Positions 19,297 to 27,908 are shown, numbered from the stretch's first letter. The stretch: 64,000 nt of DNA from Bryobacterales bacterium (GCA_003166865.1 PMUP01000041.1:98916-162915); one strand, 5' to 3'. A program made the numbers and translations. Notes: generated from the letters alone by a model not told the origin.

Positions 19297-20313
19297 TTAC
19301 CAGTGCTGCTCAGTAGCCGAAGAGCAGTTCGACAAATACTTGTTCTCGCCTTCCATGCGATCGAAAACCGATTGGATGGCGACGCGGCCTGGCCCCCACA
19401 ATCGCAGCCAGTAATAACGATTGGTCCAATTGCCCCACATGTTGAAGCCGGAGCGGGGATGTTCGAAGTGCAATTGCATCTGGACGGCCGGGTCCTTGAA
19501 AATGAGCGCGGTCGGCTTCACCAGGATGGTCTGGCCGGGCGCCAACTCGCGCACGAACACGTTGCCTGCCGCGTGCAACAACAGCAGGCCGGGAGCTTGC
19601 GGCGCCGAAAACCGGTCCATGAACATGCCCACCGGGTAATGCGTTTCCCGGTCGTCGCCCGATCGCGTGGTGTACCAGACGTTGGTCGAGAACCAATCAT
19701 AAGCGACGTTGTTGGTGGCCAGCATGAACAGGTGCTCGCGCACGTCCACTTCTTCACCGGGCTGCAGTGGAAGCGCGATCATTTCGCCGGGCGCGTCGCG
19801 CGAGAATGCGATGTGACCGGGGCCGTGCGCCTGCGTCATGATGAGCGGCAATCCGGCAAATACCCGCTTCCATCCCGAAGCGAGCGGCATGATTGTGATA
19901 TTGACCTGGGGATCTTTCCATAGCAGGATGTGATGCGTGAAGTAGATGCTGTCGGAGCCCGCGAGGTTCACGTCGGCGACCGGAACGTAGAGGCCCTCGA
20001 TCTGACAGAAGGAATCGCCGAACTGGAGCTTGGCCATGTCTTTGCGGCCCGGCAGCTCGGTCCAGCCGGAGGCGCTCTGGACCGGCGGTGCTTTGAGCGT
20101 GGCGCCGCAACGCGGACAGCTCAAGTGCGATGCATCGATTTCGGCAGCACACCAGGGACAAGTGCTCTGAACACCACTGGGAATTATGGCCGGGGGCGGC
20201 GGCTCCGGAGAGCGCGGCGCAGGTTGCTCGGGCGCGTGCTGCACCGCACTTCCGCACGCCGTGCAGAATTTGGCGGTGTCATGAACCGGATTGCCGCAGC
20301 TGGTACAGAACAT
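19297..20313 (-). CDS. AIM24 family protein with two N-terminal zinc ribbons
   Basis: 338 residues from ATG 20313. The N-terminus has two zinc-ribbon knuckle pairs: MFCTSCGNPVHDTAKFCTAC and, after a Pro-rich linker, CPWCAAEIDASHLSCPRC. The remainder (about 90-325) is an AIM24 domain (PF01987), a beta-rich fold related to a yeast mitochondrial biogenesis factor: VPVADVNLAGSDSIYFTHHILLW and GPGHIAFSRDAPGEMIALPL are typical. Function in bacteria is unknown. It starts two bases after the stop of a second AIM24 gene, so the two are a tandem duplicated pair. The open frame extends to 20859, but that part is antisense-frame coding of the upstream gene and was excluded. Confidence 0.82.
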   Translation of the reverse strand: MFCTSCGNPVHDTAKFCTACGSAVQHAPEQPAPRSPEPPPPAIIPSGVQSTCPWCAAEIDASHLSCPRCGATLKAPPVQSASGWTELPGRKDMAKLQFGDSFCQIEGLYVPVADVNLAGSDSIYFTHHILLWKDPQVNITIMPLASGWKRVFAGLPLIMTQAHGPGHIAFSRDAPGEMIALPLQPGEEVDVREHLFMLATNNVAYDWFSTNVWYTTRSGDDRETHYPVGMFMDRFSAPQAPGLLLLHAAGNVFVRELAPGQTILVKPTALIFKDPAVQMQLHFEHPRSGFNMWGNWTNRYYWLRLWGPGRVAIQSVFDRMEGENKYLSNCSSATEQHW

Positions 20314-20315
20314 GG

Positions 20316-21134
20316 CTACTCCGTGTGGTGATGCACGTACATGGACTGTATGCCGATGCGACCCGGTCCCGTCATGCGGGCCAGGCTCATATTCGCGCCT
20401 CCAAAGAGCCCGCCCAGGCGCTGGAATTCCACGTCCATGGTCACGCTGGAATCCTTGTACAGAAACGCGCCCGGTTCCACCATGATGCTCTCGCCGGCTT
20501 TCAGTTTGCGCTCGAAGACATTGCCGTAGCCATGCAGCAGAACCAGTCCCGGACTGTTGGTGGTGACAAAACGGTCCATGAACATGCCCTGGCCGCCGAA
20601 CAAAATGTTGGCCAGACCTTTCACCCGGATGAACGAATAGTCGATCTGATGCGAAGCCAGCAGGAAAGCGTGCTCGCGAACGTCGAGCTCCATGCCTGGG
20701 TGCAGCGGCAGCACCACCAATTCGCCGGTGGCGTCGCGCGAGAATGCGATGCGTCCCGGCCCGGTAGCCACGCTGATGATGAACGGCATCCCGGCGAACG
20801 CGCGTTTCAGTCCGCCGCCCAGCTGCAGCACGGTAAGCGGAACGTTGTCGTCCTTCCACAGCATGATGTGATGTTCGAAGAAGACCGAATCGTTCGCGCC
20901 CAAGTGAATTTCGGCCACCGGAACGATCTCGCCTTCCACCTGGCAGGTGCTGGAGCTGAACTGAAACTCGGTCATGTCGCGCAGGCGCGGGGCTTCCCGC
21001 CAGCCCGATTCGCTGACCAGATTACGGATATCCAGCGGCGCGCCGCACGCATGACAGGTGAGCGCGGTCTTGGGGTTCATGCCCTGGCACCACTGGCATT
21101 GGATCCGTTCGAACGACTCGGCCGGACTGCCCAA
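20316..21134 (-). CDS. AIM24 family protein with one N-terminal zinc ribbon
   Basis: 272 residues. One zinc-ribbon (CQWCQGMNPKTALTCHAC) is followed by a full AIM24 domain. Alignment by eye with the downstream paralogue is clear along the whole domain: IVPVAEIHLGANDSVFFEHH, GPGRIAFSRDATGELVVLPL, QGMFMDRFV and a C-terminal GPGRIGIQSM. The two proteins are separated by two bases and probably act together, perhaps as a heteromer. Upstream, 21135-21320 (about 185 bases) holds no recognised gene and must contain the divergent promoters of this pair and the AlbA_2 gene. Confidence 0.8.
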   Translation of the reverse strand: MGSPAESFERIQCQWCQGMNPKTALTCHACGAPLDIRNLVSESGWREAPRLRDMTEFQFSSSTCQVEGEIVPVAEIHLGANDSVFFEHHIMLWKDDNVPLTVLQLGGGLKRAFAGMPFIISVATGPGRIAFSRDATGELVVLPLHPGMELDVREHAFLLASHQIDYSFIRVKGLANILFGGQGMFMDRFVTTNSPGLVLLHGYGNVFERKLKAGESIMVEPGAFLYKDSSVTMDVEFQRLGGLFGGANMSLARMTGPGRIGIQSMYVHHHTE

Positions 21135-21320
21135 ACAACACCTCCGCGGGCTTGGTCAGCCTGCGGTTGTCATGATAGCAAGTGAACGGCGACCGCGATT
21201 CATCCAAACGCCCGTCCAATAAAGGAGCGCGGCTGTCCAAACACCGGCCTGTGCACTCGGCCCGCTGAAGCGCCCCTAGCCGATGCGCTAGGTCGGAAGA
21301 ATGGTGCTATCTTCCTGGCT

Positions 21321-22517
21321 ATGGCCCTCGATATGAAACGGGTGATCGATATCGCCGAAAGCGATATTCTCGACCTGATTTCAAACGGGATTGAAGAAGG
21401 GCGCGAGATCGATTACAAAGAACTCCTGAAGATCAGCTCCGATGGAGACAAAAAGGAATTTCTGGCGGATGTGTCTTCATTTGCAAATGCATCAGGTGGT
21501 CACCTCGTCCTTGGAGTTGCCGAGTCAGACGGACGCCCGACAGCAATCAAACCGCTAACAATTGCCAGTTGGGACGCAGAACGCCTCCGAATCGAGAGTC
21601 TAGTGCGGGATGGGATTTCGCCACGCTTTACGATAGAGCTTGCTGCAATCCCGGTGCCACCATCAGGGCACGTGATTGTGGTGAGGATTCCACGCAGCTG
21701 GTCCGGCCCCCACATGGTCAGCTTCCAGCACAGTGGTCGATTCTACTCGCGGAACTCAGGAGGCAAATATCTATTGGATGTGGGTGAACTTCGGACGGCC
21801 TTCACGTCTGGCGCACAGGTTGCTGACGCGATTCGGGTATTCAGACAAAATCGATTGAGTAGTATCGTAAGCGGCGAAACACCGGTTGGGCTGCCTGAAT
21901 CCGCTAAGTTGATCATCCACTGTTGCCCCTATACATCCACAGCACTTGGGAACGCCGTCAATCTCCGTAAGGCCCACAACACCGAACTCATCAGGCCAAT
22001 GTATGGCGGCTACTCAACTCGCTACAATTTAGATGGTCTCATCAGCTTTACACCTGACAGTAAAGTCCAAGGTTTGGCGCATTCGTACTTCCAACTATTT
22101 CGAGATGGCAAGATTGAATGCGTGGATTCCAATCTTCTGCGGCCAAGAGGTACGACAAACCACATACCTTGCGTCGCCTTTGAAGCGGCCTGTATAGCGT
22201 GTGTAAGAAGGCTTCTCGCGCTCTTGCGCACGCTGGAAATGGAGCCACCAGCGGCAGTCATGGTAACGCTGCTAGGCGTCAACTCCTACGCATTGGGTAT
22301 TAATCCTTTGCGAGGATTTGACAGCGTTTTAATCGACCGTGATGCCTTGATCCTGACCCCGGAAATTGCCGACTCTTATGACGTTGACGCAGCCGCCCTT
22401 CTAAAGCCCACTCTGGATGCCTTGTGGAACGCAGCAGGCTTGTCGGGCTGTGATGACTACGACGCTTCAGGGCAACCCACTAAGGAGCTTCAGGAGGCAA
22501 TGCAACGGGTCTGGTAG
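21321..22517 (+). CDS. AlbA_2 (Schlafen-type) putative DNA/ATP-binding domain protein
   Basis: 398 residues. The first ~150 match the AlbA_2 domain (PF04326): EGREIDYKELLKI, KKEFLADVSSFANASGGHLVLGVAE, and IPVPPSGHVIVVRIPRSW with FYSRNSGGKYLLDVGEL. In other proteins this domain occurs at the N-terminus of transcriptional regulators and defence-associated proteins. The C-terminal ~240 residues match nothing I recognise. Codon use and base composition look less GC-rich than the neighbours, and the gene is isolated on its strand, which suggests acquisition by transfer. ATG 21333 is an alternative start. Confidence 0.7.
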   Translation: MALDMKRVIDIAESDILDLISNGIEEGREIDYKELLKISSDGDKKEFLADVSSFANASGGHLVLGVAESDGRPTAIKPLTIASWDAERLRIESLVRDGISPRFTIELAAIPVPPSGHVIVVRIPRSWSGPHMVSFQHSGRFYSRNSGGKYLLDVGELRTAFTSGAQVADAIRVFRQNRLSSIVSGETPVGLPESAKLIIHCCPYTSTALGNAVNLRKAHNTELIRPMYGGYSTRYNLDGLISFTPDSKVQGLAHSYFQLFRDGKIECVDSNLLRPRGTTNHIPCVAFEAACIACVRRLLALLRTLEMEPPAAVMVTLLGVNSYALGINPLRGFDSVLIDRDALILTPEIADSYDVDAAALLKPTLDALWNAAGLSGCDDYDASGQPTKELQEAMQRVW

Positions 22518-22533
22518 GGCGGTCGAAGAGGAA

Positions 22534-23238
22534 TCAATACTTTACCGCGCCCACGCCAGCATCCAGGTACTGCTCGAAATCCCGGAGCCCGGCGGGCGAC
22601 CCGATTTCATAGAAGCGCTCGTGGACTTCGAAGGCCGCTAAGCGGCCACTGATGCTTAGCTCGCGAAAGAGCACCACCAGGTCGGCGGGCCCGGGATCGT
22701 CAAAGAGATCGCGGCGGAAGCAGGAAAGGCCATAGTCGATGTGCTGCATGCCTGGCGCTGACGCTTTGTCGTATAGTACGACGCGCCCCGGTTCATAGAT
22801 CACGTTGCTGCGATCCCAGCGTCCCTCGTTGCGAAGAACGGTCATCAGCGCGGGCTGGGCGCTGGCTTGAAACGCGCGCCAAATGGGGCCGAACTCGACC
22901 GGCAAGAACGAATCGCCATAGACGACAAAGAAGCGCTCGTCGAGTACGCCTTGCTCGCGGGCCAGCCGCAATGCTCCAGCCGTTCCGCGCAGCCGCTGGC
23001 CTTCGTCAACGTAGCGAATTCCGGAAACCGGCGGACGCTCTTGGTCCCAGTAGCGCCGGATCAGGTCGCCCTGATGGCCAATCGAGTACACCACTTCGGT
23101 GACGCCTTGCGCAGCCAGCCAGTGCAATTGGTGGTGCGCGAACGGACGGCCGCGCACGGGCAGCATCGTTTTGGGGCAGGCATCGGTGAGCGGACGCATC
23201 CGCGTTCCGAGTCCGCCTGCAAGGATCACGCACTGCAT
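22534..23238 (-). CDS. Sugar-phosphate nucleotidyltransferase (HddC/RmlA-like)
   Basis: 234 residues. The N-terminus MQCVILAGGLGTRMRPLT is the GlxGTRxRPLT nucleotide-binding loop of sugar nucleotidyltransferases, followed by CPKTMLPVRGRPFAHHQL and the metal-binding Asp in FFVVYGDSFLP. The chain is short with no left-handed helix domain. It follows the GHMP kinase gene by five bases. That pairing is typical of D-glycero-D-manno-heptose-1-phosphate guanylyltransferase with heptose-7-phosphate kinase, so an NDP-heptose product for surface glycan is likely, but substrate choice is inferred. ATG 23238 is chosen because the motif starts there; the frame is open to 23547. Confidence 0.8.
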   Translation of the reverse strand: MQCVILAGGLGTRMRPLTDACPKTMLPVRGRPFAHHQLHWLAAQGVTEVVYSIGHQGDLIRRYWDQERPPVSGIRYVDEGQRLRGTAGALRLAREQGVLDERFFVVYGDSFLPVEFGPIWRAFQASAQPALMTVLRNEGRWDRSNVIYEPGRVVLYDKASAPGMQHIDYGLSCFRRDLFDDPGPADLVVLFRELSISGRLAAFEVHERFYEIGSPAGLRDFEQYLDAGVGAVKY

Positions 23239-23243
23239 CGTAG

Positions 23244-24224
23244 TTAGTCCCGGGACAGCAGCTTCGAGCCTTCGTGATCGAACTTGAAGCGGAACTCGCG
23301 CAGCCCTTCGTTCAGCATGGCGCGGCGCAACGCATCGCGATCGTCCGCGTAGAAGAGCAGGAATCCTCCGCCGCCCGCTCCCACCAACTTGCCGCCGACC
23401 GCGCCGTTCTTGCGGCCGATTTCGTACCAGCGGTTGATGCCATCGTTGGTCGTGCCGGGCGACCGGTCTTTCTTGTGCATCCAGTGCTCGTGCATCAGCT
23501 CGCCGAACCGACGCGTGTTGCCCTGCTCCAGTGCGAGTTTGATGCACTGGCCAAGCTGCTTGGTGTAGTGCAGGTTTTCGAGCATGGCTGAGTCGCCCAG
23601 CTCAGAACGCACTTTCTGGTCATCCAGCACCGCCGAAGCATTGCGCGAGTAGCCGGTGAAGAACATCATCAAACGGTCTTCCAGATTGTAGAGCGTGCTG
23701 TTGCAAACGTTGAGCGGCGTGACGTTGACCTGGCCGTCCTCCAGGAACTCGAAGCAAGCCAAGCCGCCGAAAGCCGCAATGTACTGATCTTGCTTGCCGA
23801 CCGGCTCCTTTAGAATTTCAATCTCGATTTTCGCGGCCTCCTCGGCGACCGCGGCGGAATCGACGTATCGGCGCTGAAAGGCATGCACCGCCCGCAATAG
23901 GCCCACCGTAAACGCCCCCGAAGATCCGAGGCCCGTTCCGGCCGGAACATCGGCCATGCTGACCACTTCGATGGGCGGACGGACGTCGTGCATCCGCAGC
24001 GCTTCCCGAATCAGCGGATGCCGGATTTCGTCCAAATTGTCTGCGCGTTCCATTGCGGAATACTTCAGAAAGTACCCGCCGCCGAAGGTTTCGTTGATTC
24101 CGACGTAAATATGTTTGTTGATGGCCGCTGAAATCACAAAGCCGCCGAAGCGTCGATAGTAGGAGGGCAGATCGGTACCACCGCCGCCAATCGAGATTCT
24201 GAGAGGTGTGCGCGTGATGATCAT
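23244..24224 (-). CDS. GHMP-family sugar kinase (D-glycero-D-manno-heptose 7-phosphate kinase-like)
   Basis: 326 residues with the GHMP kinase motifs in order: motif 1 RTPLRISIGGGGTDLPSYY, motif 2 VPAGTGLGSSGAFTVGLL (phosphate-binding loop), and motif 3 near GGKLVGAGGGGFLLFY. The SIGGGGTDL start is characteristic of HddA-type heptose kinases. It would phosphorylate the anomeric carbon of a sugar for activation by the nucleotidyltransferase encoded immediately downstream. No gmhA or gmhB partner is visible in the window. Divergent from the second GH77 gene, with only 53 bases between starts. Confidence 0.82.
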   Translation of the reverse strand: MIITRTPLRISIGGGGTDLPSYYRRFGGFVISAAINKHIYVGINETFGGGYFLKYSAMERADNLDEIRHPLIREALRMHDVRPPIEVVSMADVPAGTGLGSSGAFTVGLLRAVHAFQRRYVDSAAVAEEAAKIEIEILKEPVGKQDQYIAAFGGLACFEFLEDGQVNVTPLNVCNSTLYNLEDRLMMFFTGYSRNASAVLDDQKVRSELGDSAMLENLHYTKQLGQCIKLALEQGNTRRFGELMHEHWMHKKDRSPGTTNDGINRWYEIGRKNGAVGGKLVGAGGGGFLLFYADDRDALRRAMLNEGLREFRFKFDHEGSKLLSRD

Positions 24225-24277
24225 TCGGGAGCCGTCAAGCGAATTATCGGCATCGAGACGGCTAATCTATAGACAAG

Positions 24278-25777
24278 ATGCGGTTTCCACGATCCAGCGG
24301 CATCCTGCTGCACCCCACCTCGCTACCCGGACGGTATGGCATTGGCGATTTGGGCGCTGAGGCCCGGCGCTTTGTCGATTTTCTCGCCGCCGCCGGCCAG
24401 ACACTGTGGCAAGTCCTGCCGCTCGGTCCGACTGGTTACGGCGATTCCCCCTACCAATGCTTTTCCGCACGAGCCGGCAATCCATTGCTGATCAGCCTGG
24501 AGAGCCTGGTGGAAAAGACTTGGTTGGATGCTTCCGCGCTGGCGACGGCGCCCGAGTTTCCCGAAGACCGAGTCGATTTCGAGCGGCTGATCCCGTGGAA
24601 GACGGCGGTACTGGAATCGTTGCCTCCACGGGGCGCCGGTTTCGAGAAGTTCTGCGGAGCCAACGCACATTGGCTCGACGATTTTGCGCTCTTCATGGCA
24701 TTGAAGCAGCAGCACCAAATGGCGGCGTGGACTCAATGGGAACCAGGCGCGCGTGATCGCGATCCAAAGGCCTTGTCCACGTGGCGCGAACGATTAGCCG
24801 GGCCCGTCGCCGCGCAGAAATTTCTGCAGTTTGCGTTCTTCGAACAGTGGCGTGAGCTGCGCGAATATTGCCGCGCGCGTGGCGTGCGGATCATGGGCGA
24901 TCTCCCAATTTACATCTCGCACGACAGCGCCGATGTGTGGGCTAATCGGCAGTACTTTCATTTGGACGCGCTCGGCAATCCCACGGTTGTCTCCGGCGTG
25001 CCCCCGGATTACTTCAGCCAGACCGGCCAGCTTTGGGGCAATCCCATTTATCGCTGGGACGCGCTCGCCGCCGACGGTTACGGCTGGTGGCTGGGTCGAT
25101 TTCGCGCGGCGTTTGAAATGGTCGACATGATACGGCTGGATCATTTTCGAGGCTTCGAAGCCTATTGGGAGATTCCAGCTTCGGAGCCAACTGCGGTGAA
25201 CGGCCGATGGGTGAAGGGGCCGGGAGCCGCGTTGTTCCGCGCTGCGCAATCGGCGCTGGGCGAGCTACCACTGGTGGCGGAAAATCTGGGAGTGATCACG
25301 CCCGAAGTGGAGGCGATTCGGGAAGAATTCGGGTTCCCCGGCATGGCGGTTCTGCAATTCGCGTTCGGCACTGATGCTCAAGCGCCGACGTTCCGCCCGC
25401 ACAACTATCCGCGCGAGGTGGTGGCTTACACCGGCACGCATGATTGCGATACGACGGTGGGTTGGTGGTCGAGCAAAGGGCGCGGCGAGAGCACGCGATC
25501 GGACGCGGACATTCGCCGCGAGCGCGATTTTGCGATGCGGTACCTGAACGCTGATGGCCGCGAGATCCATTGGGTGTTCATTCGCACGCTGCTGGCCTCG
25601 GTGGCGGATACAGTTTTGTTTCCGCTGCAGGATGTGTTGGGATTGGGCACGGAAGCCCGGATGAATCTGCCGGCCACGCTGGGCGGAAACTGGCGCTGGC
25701 GCTATCGCGCGGGGGCATTGAAGCCGGAGCTCGCGAAGCGTTTGCGGGATTTGACGGAATTGTACGAACGGCTCTAG
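24278..25777 (+). CDS. malQ: 4-alpha-glucanotransferase (amylomaltase, GH77), short form
   Basis: 499 residues, the compact Thermus-type amylomaltase without an N-terminal extension. It starts FPRSSGILLHPTSLPG, the standard family opening. Catalytic motifs are IRLDHFRGFEAYWEIP (nucleophile Asp), LVAENLGVITPEV (acid/base Glu) and YTGTHDCDTTVGWW (third Asp). Reaction as for the long enzyme: transfer of alpha-1,4-glucan segments. The two GH77 genes in this window belong to different subfamilies and differ in length by about 250 residues, so they are not a recent duplication. Divergent from the heptose kinase gene. Confidence 0.93.
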   Translation: MRFPRSSGILLHPTSLPGRYGIGDLGAEARRFVDFLAAAGQTLWQVLPLGPTGYGDSPYQCFSARAGNPLLISLESLVEKTWLDASALATAPEFPEDRVDFERLIPWKTAVLESLPPRGAGFEKFCGANAHWLDDFALFMALKQQHQMAAWTQWEPGARDRDPKALSTWRERLAGPVAAQKFLQFAFFEQWRELREYCRARGVRIMGDLPIYISHDSADVWANRQYFHLDALGNPTVVSGVPPDYFSQTGQLWGNPIYRWDALAADGYGWWLGRFRAAFEMVDMIRLDHFRGFEAYWEIPASEPTAVNGRWVKGPGAALFRAAQSALGELPLVAENLGVITPEVEAIREEFGFPGMAVLQFAFGTDAQAPTFRPHNYPREVVAYTGTHDCDTTVGWWSSKGRGESTRSDADIRRERDFAMRYLNADGREIHWVFIRTLLASVADTVLFPLQDVLGLGTEARMNLPATLGGNWRWRYRAGALKPELAKRLRDLTELYERL

Positions 25778-25835
25778 CCTAGCGCTTGGCGAGCTACACT
25801 GAAAGCGACGTGGCATCCGATAGGCAGTACTCGAT

Positions 25836-26108
25836 ATGAAGACCTACAGTTTCAAAGTAGTCGTGGAACCAGACGAAGACGCCCAGGGCGATCCGGCTTG
25901 GCACGCCTACTGTCCAGCATTGGAGAGCGTCGGCGGCGCAACTTCCGGACGTAGCAAGGAAGAAGCGCTCAGGAACATTAATGAAGTGGTACGTATGATT
26001 GTTCAGGAGTTCATCGACGAGGGGAAGCCCTTGCCAGAAGGACCCGGGGATTCGGTTGAGATTCAAGAGGTCTCCCAAGAGAGGCCCCGCATCGCTGTCA
26101 CTGTATAG
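25836..26108 (+). CDS. hicB: HicB-family antitoxin-like protein
   Basis: 90 residues with the HicB fold start: YSFKVVVEPDEDAQGDPAWH and AYCPALESVGGATSGRSKEE, followed by an alpha-helical EALRNINEVVRMIVQEFID. The family has a degenerate RNase-H-like fold and neutralises HicA, an mRNA interferase. No C-terminal HTH is visible, which is normal for short HicB proteins. The frame directly downstream is only the N-terminal stump of a HicA (26117-26173), so this antitoxin has no working toxin beside it. Confidence 0.78.
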   Translation: MKTYSFKVVVEPDEDAQGDPAWHAYCPALESVGGATSGRSKEEALRNINEVVRMIVQEFIDEGKPLPEGPGDSVEIQEVSQERPRIAVTV

Positions 26109-26116
26109 ACGTCACC

Positions 26117-26173
26117 ATGGACTACCGCGGCATTCGGTCGCTGGATCTGAAAAGGCTACGGCTCCTGCCCTGA
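26117..26173 (+). pseudogene. hicA toxin stump (N-terminal remnant)
   Basis: An 18-codon frame eight bases after hicB reads MDYRGIRSLDLKRLRLLP and then stops. The beginning resembles the N-terminus of HicA proteins (short strand, then a helix containing S-x-D-L-I-R). The rest, including the G-S-H segment with the catalytic histidine, is missing. The stump ends eleven bases before the 3' end of the convergent hpnD gene, so the missing part was probably lost by deletion at this junction. The match is short, so the identification relies mainly on the position after hicB. Confidence 0.45.
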
Positions 26174-26184
26174 GTGAGTCTTGA

Positions 26185-27009
26185 TTATCGCAAAGCGGCG
26201 CTGGCCAAAATGCTCAGCTTTTCCCAAGTTGGAACGCGAATGCGTTTCTCCAGCACGTCGAAATTGGACCGCTCAATTCTGGCGAGCAGACGCCGGTAGA
26301 TTTCGATCAGCGCCCACAGCGATGGACGACTGCGTGGGTGCACCGACGCGATCAGGGGCCGCGATTGGTCGTAATAAGCGCGCGCGCGCGCGGCCTCGAA
26401 GCTCATCAGCCGAACGAAGCGCTCGTCATGCGTGGCAAGGTCAGCCCCGAATTTGCTGATGTCTTCCAGCGGAATGTAGATGCGGCCGTTCTGCTGGTCC
26501 TCGCGCACGTCGCGCAGGATGTTGGTCAACTGAAACGCAATCCCGCACTTCTCAGCCAACACCAGCGCTTCGGGAGAATCAAAACCGAAGATGTGAATAA
26601 TAGTGAGACCAACCACGCTCGCCACTTGGTAGCAGTAGCGGTACAACTCATCGAAGGTTTGGAGCTGCTTGGGCTGCAAGTCCGAACTGACTCCCTCGAT
26701 CATCTGGTAGAAGTATTCGCGCGGGATGCGGTAGTGCTCGACTGTGTCGTGAAAGGCCGGCCAGAGCAGGTTTTCACCGTACTGGCCCTGGAGGGCGAGA
26801 TCCAGATCGCGCCGCCAACGCTCAATGGCTTCGCGCGAGGCCCCCTCGCCCTCGCTGATATCGTCGCAATAGCGCATGAACGCGTAAATGGCGCACATGG
26901 CGTCGCGCTGTTCGCGCGATAGCAGCAGGAAGGAATAATAAAAGTTGCGGGCCCGCGTGCGAGCAATGCGCCGCGAGAAGGCATAAGACGCCTTCAGAGT
27001 GCGTTCCAC
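26185..27009 (-). CDS. hpnD: Presqualene diphosphate synthase (HpnD)
   Basis: 274 residues of the squalene/phytoene synthase family. Both Asp-rich substrate-binding regions are present: MRYCDDISEGE and LTNILRDVREDQQNGRIYIP. ARNFYYSFLLLS near the N-terminus is also typical. HpnD condenses two farnesyl diphosphates to presqualene diphosphate, the first step of the HpnCDE route to squalene. Its start overlaps the hpnC stop by 16 bases. Together with hpnC, shc and hpnA/hpnG upstream it ends the hopanoid operon. The third enzyme of the route, HpnE, was not found in the window. Confidence 0.92.
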   Translation of the reverse strand: MERTLKASYAFSRRIARTRARNFYYSFLLLSREQRDAMCAIYAFMRYCDDISEGEGASREAIERWRRDLDLALQGQYGENLLWPAFHDTVEHYRIPREYFYQMIEGVSSDLQPKQLQTFDELYRYCYQVASVVGLTIIHIFGFDSPEALVLAEKCGIAFQLTNILRDVREDQQNGRIYIPLEDISKFGADLATHDERFVRLMSFEAARARAYYDQSRPLIASVHPRSRPSLWALIEIYRRLLARIERSNFDVLEKRIRVPTWEKLSILASAALR

Positions 27010-27908
27010 AGGCTTCCAACCAGTAGCTGCACGCGTTCGAACTTGGAAATGGCCGGACGCCGCGCCAAAACATTATAGTTTTGCTGTTCGATTTTTTCGA
27101 GCACGCGCATGCCACCGCGGCTGAACAGCGCGAGGTCGAACGCCAAGCGCCGGTCCACCGTTTTCACCAGCGGCAGGCCTTCCAAAAAGAGCTTCCGCGC
27201 AACATCAACGGCGTCACGCATCACGCCCTGAAACGCAGGATTGAACTTGCCTGCGCGCAAATCCTCCACCGTGTAGCCGTGCCGCGCCAAAACGTCGAGC
27301 GGCAAATACAAGCGATCTTTTTCGAGATCCACCGTTACATCCTGCCAGAAATTGGCGAGTTGCAGCGCGGTGCAGGTGGCGTCCGACAGGCGGTCGCGCT
27401 CGGCATCTGAATAACCGCATAACCGCAGCACCAGACGCCCGACCGGATTCGCCGAGCACCGGCAGTATCCGAACAGCTCGTCCCAGTCGGCATAACGAGT
27501 AACGCGCTGGTCCTGTTCGAAAGCGTGGATCAGATCGGAAAAAAGCTGCTTCGGCAGACTGTACTTGTGAACCGTGCCTTCCAAGGCGACAAACACCGGA
27601 TGCTGCGTGCGCCCGGCGTACATTGCTTCCAGCTCCTCGCGCCACCAGCCGAGCAAGCGCAGGCTCTCGACCGTATCGCCGATCTCGTCGCCCAAGTCGT
27701 CCGCCCAGCGGCAGAACGCATAGACGTTGTAGAAGTCCTGATGCAAGCGCTTCGGCAAAAGAAAACTGACGACGTGGAAATTCTCGTAATGATGAGTCGC
27801 CAGCCAGCGCGTGTACTGCTCGGCCTGGACTTTTGTATAGGTGCCGCTGAGCGCCTCGGCCGAGTTAACGTAGTCCTTGGGCGCGAGGAGCGTTGCTTGT
27901 TGGGACAC
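26994..27908 (-). CDS. hpnC: Hydroxysqualene synthase (HpnC)
   Basis: 304 residues from GTG 27908-27906, which shares one base with the TAG stop of the upstream dehydrogenase. The squalene/phytoene synthase motifs are VYAFCRWADDLGDEIGD (first Asp-rich region) and LQLANFWQDVTVDLEKDRLY (second). HpnC converts presqualene diphosphate to hydroxysqualene. The N-terminal HYENFHVVSFLLPKRLHQD is typical of HpnC rather than phytoene synthases. The longer frame to 28148 lies in antisense of the dehydrogenase gene and was rejected. Confidence 0.92.
   Translation of the reverse strand: MSQQATLLAPKDYVNSAEALSGTYTKVQAEQYTRWLATHHYENFHVVSFLLPKRLHQDFYNVYAFCRWADDLGDEIGDTVESLRLLGWWREELEAMYAGRTQHPVFVALEGTVHKYSLPKQLFSDLIHAFEQDQRVTRYADWDELFGYCRCSANPVGRLVLRLCGYSDAERDRLSDATCTALQLANFWQDVTVDLEKDRLYLPLDVLARHGYTVEDLRAGKFNPAFQGVMRDAVDVARKLFLEGLPLVKTVDRRLAFDLALFSRGGMRVLEKIEQQNYNVLARRPAISKFERVQLLVGSLWNAL

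Noticed and set aside
20314..20859. Upstream extension of the first AIM24 frame to 520 codons
   Set aside because: The added residues are low-complexity Arg/Gly/His-rich and lie in another frame of the second AIM24 gene, which has clear domain conservation.
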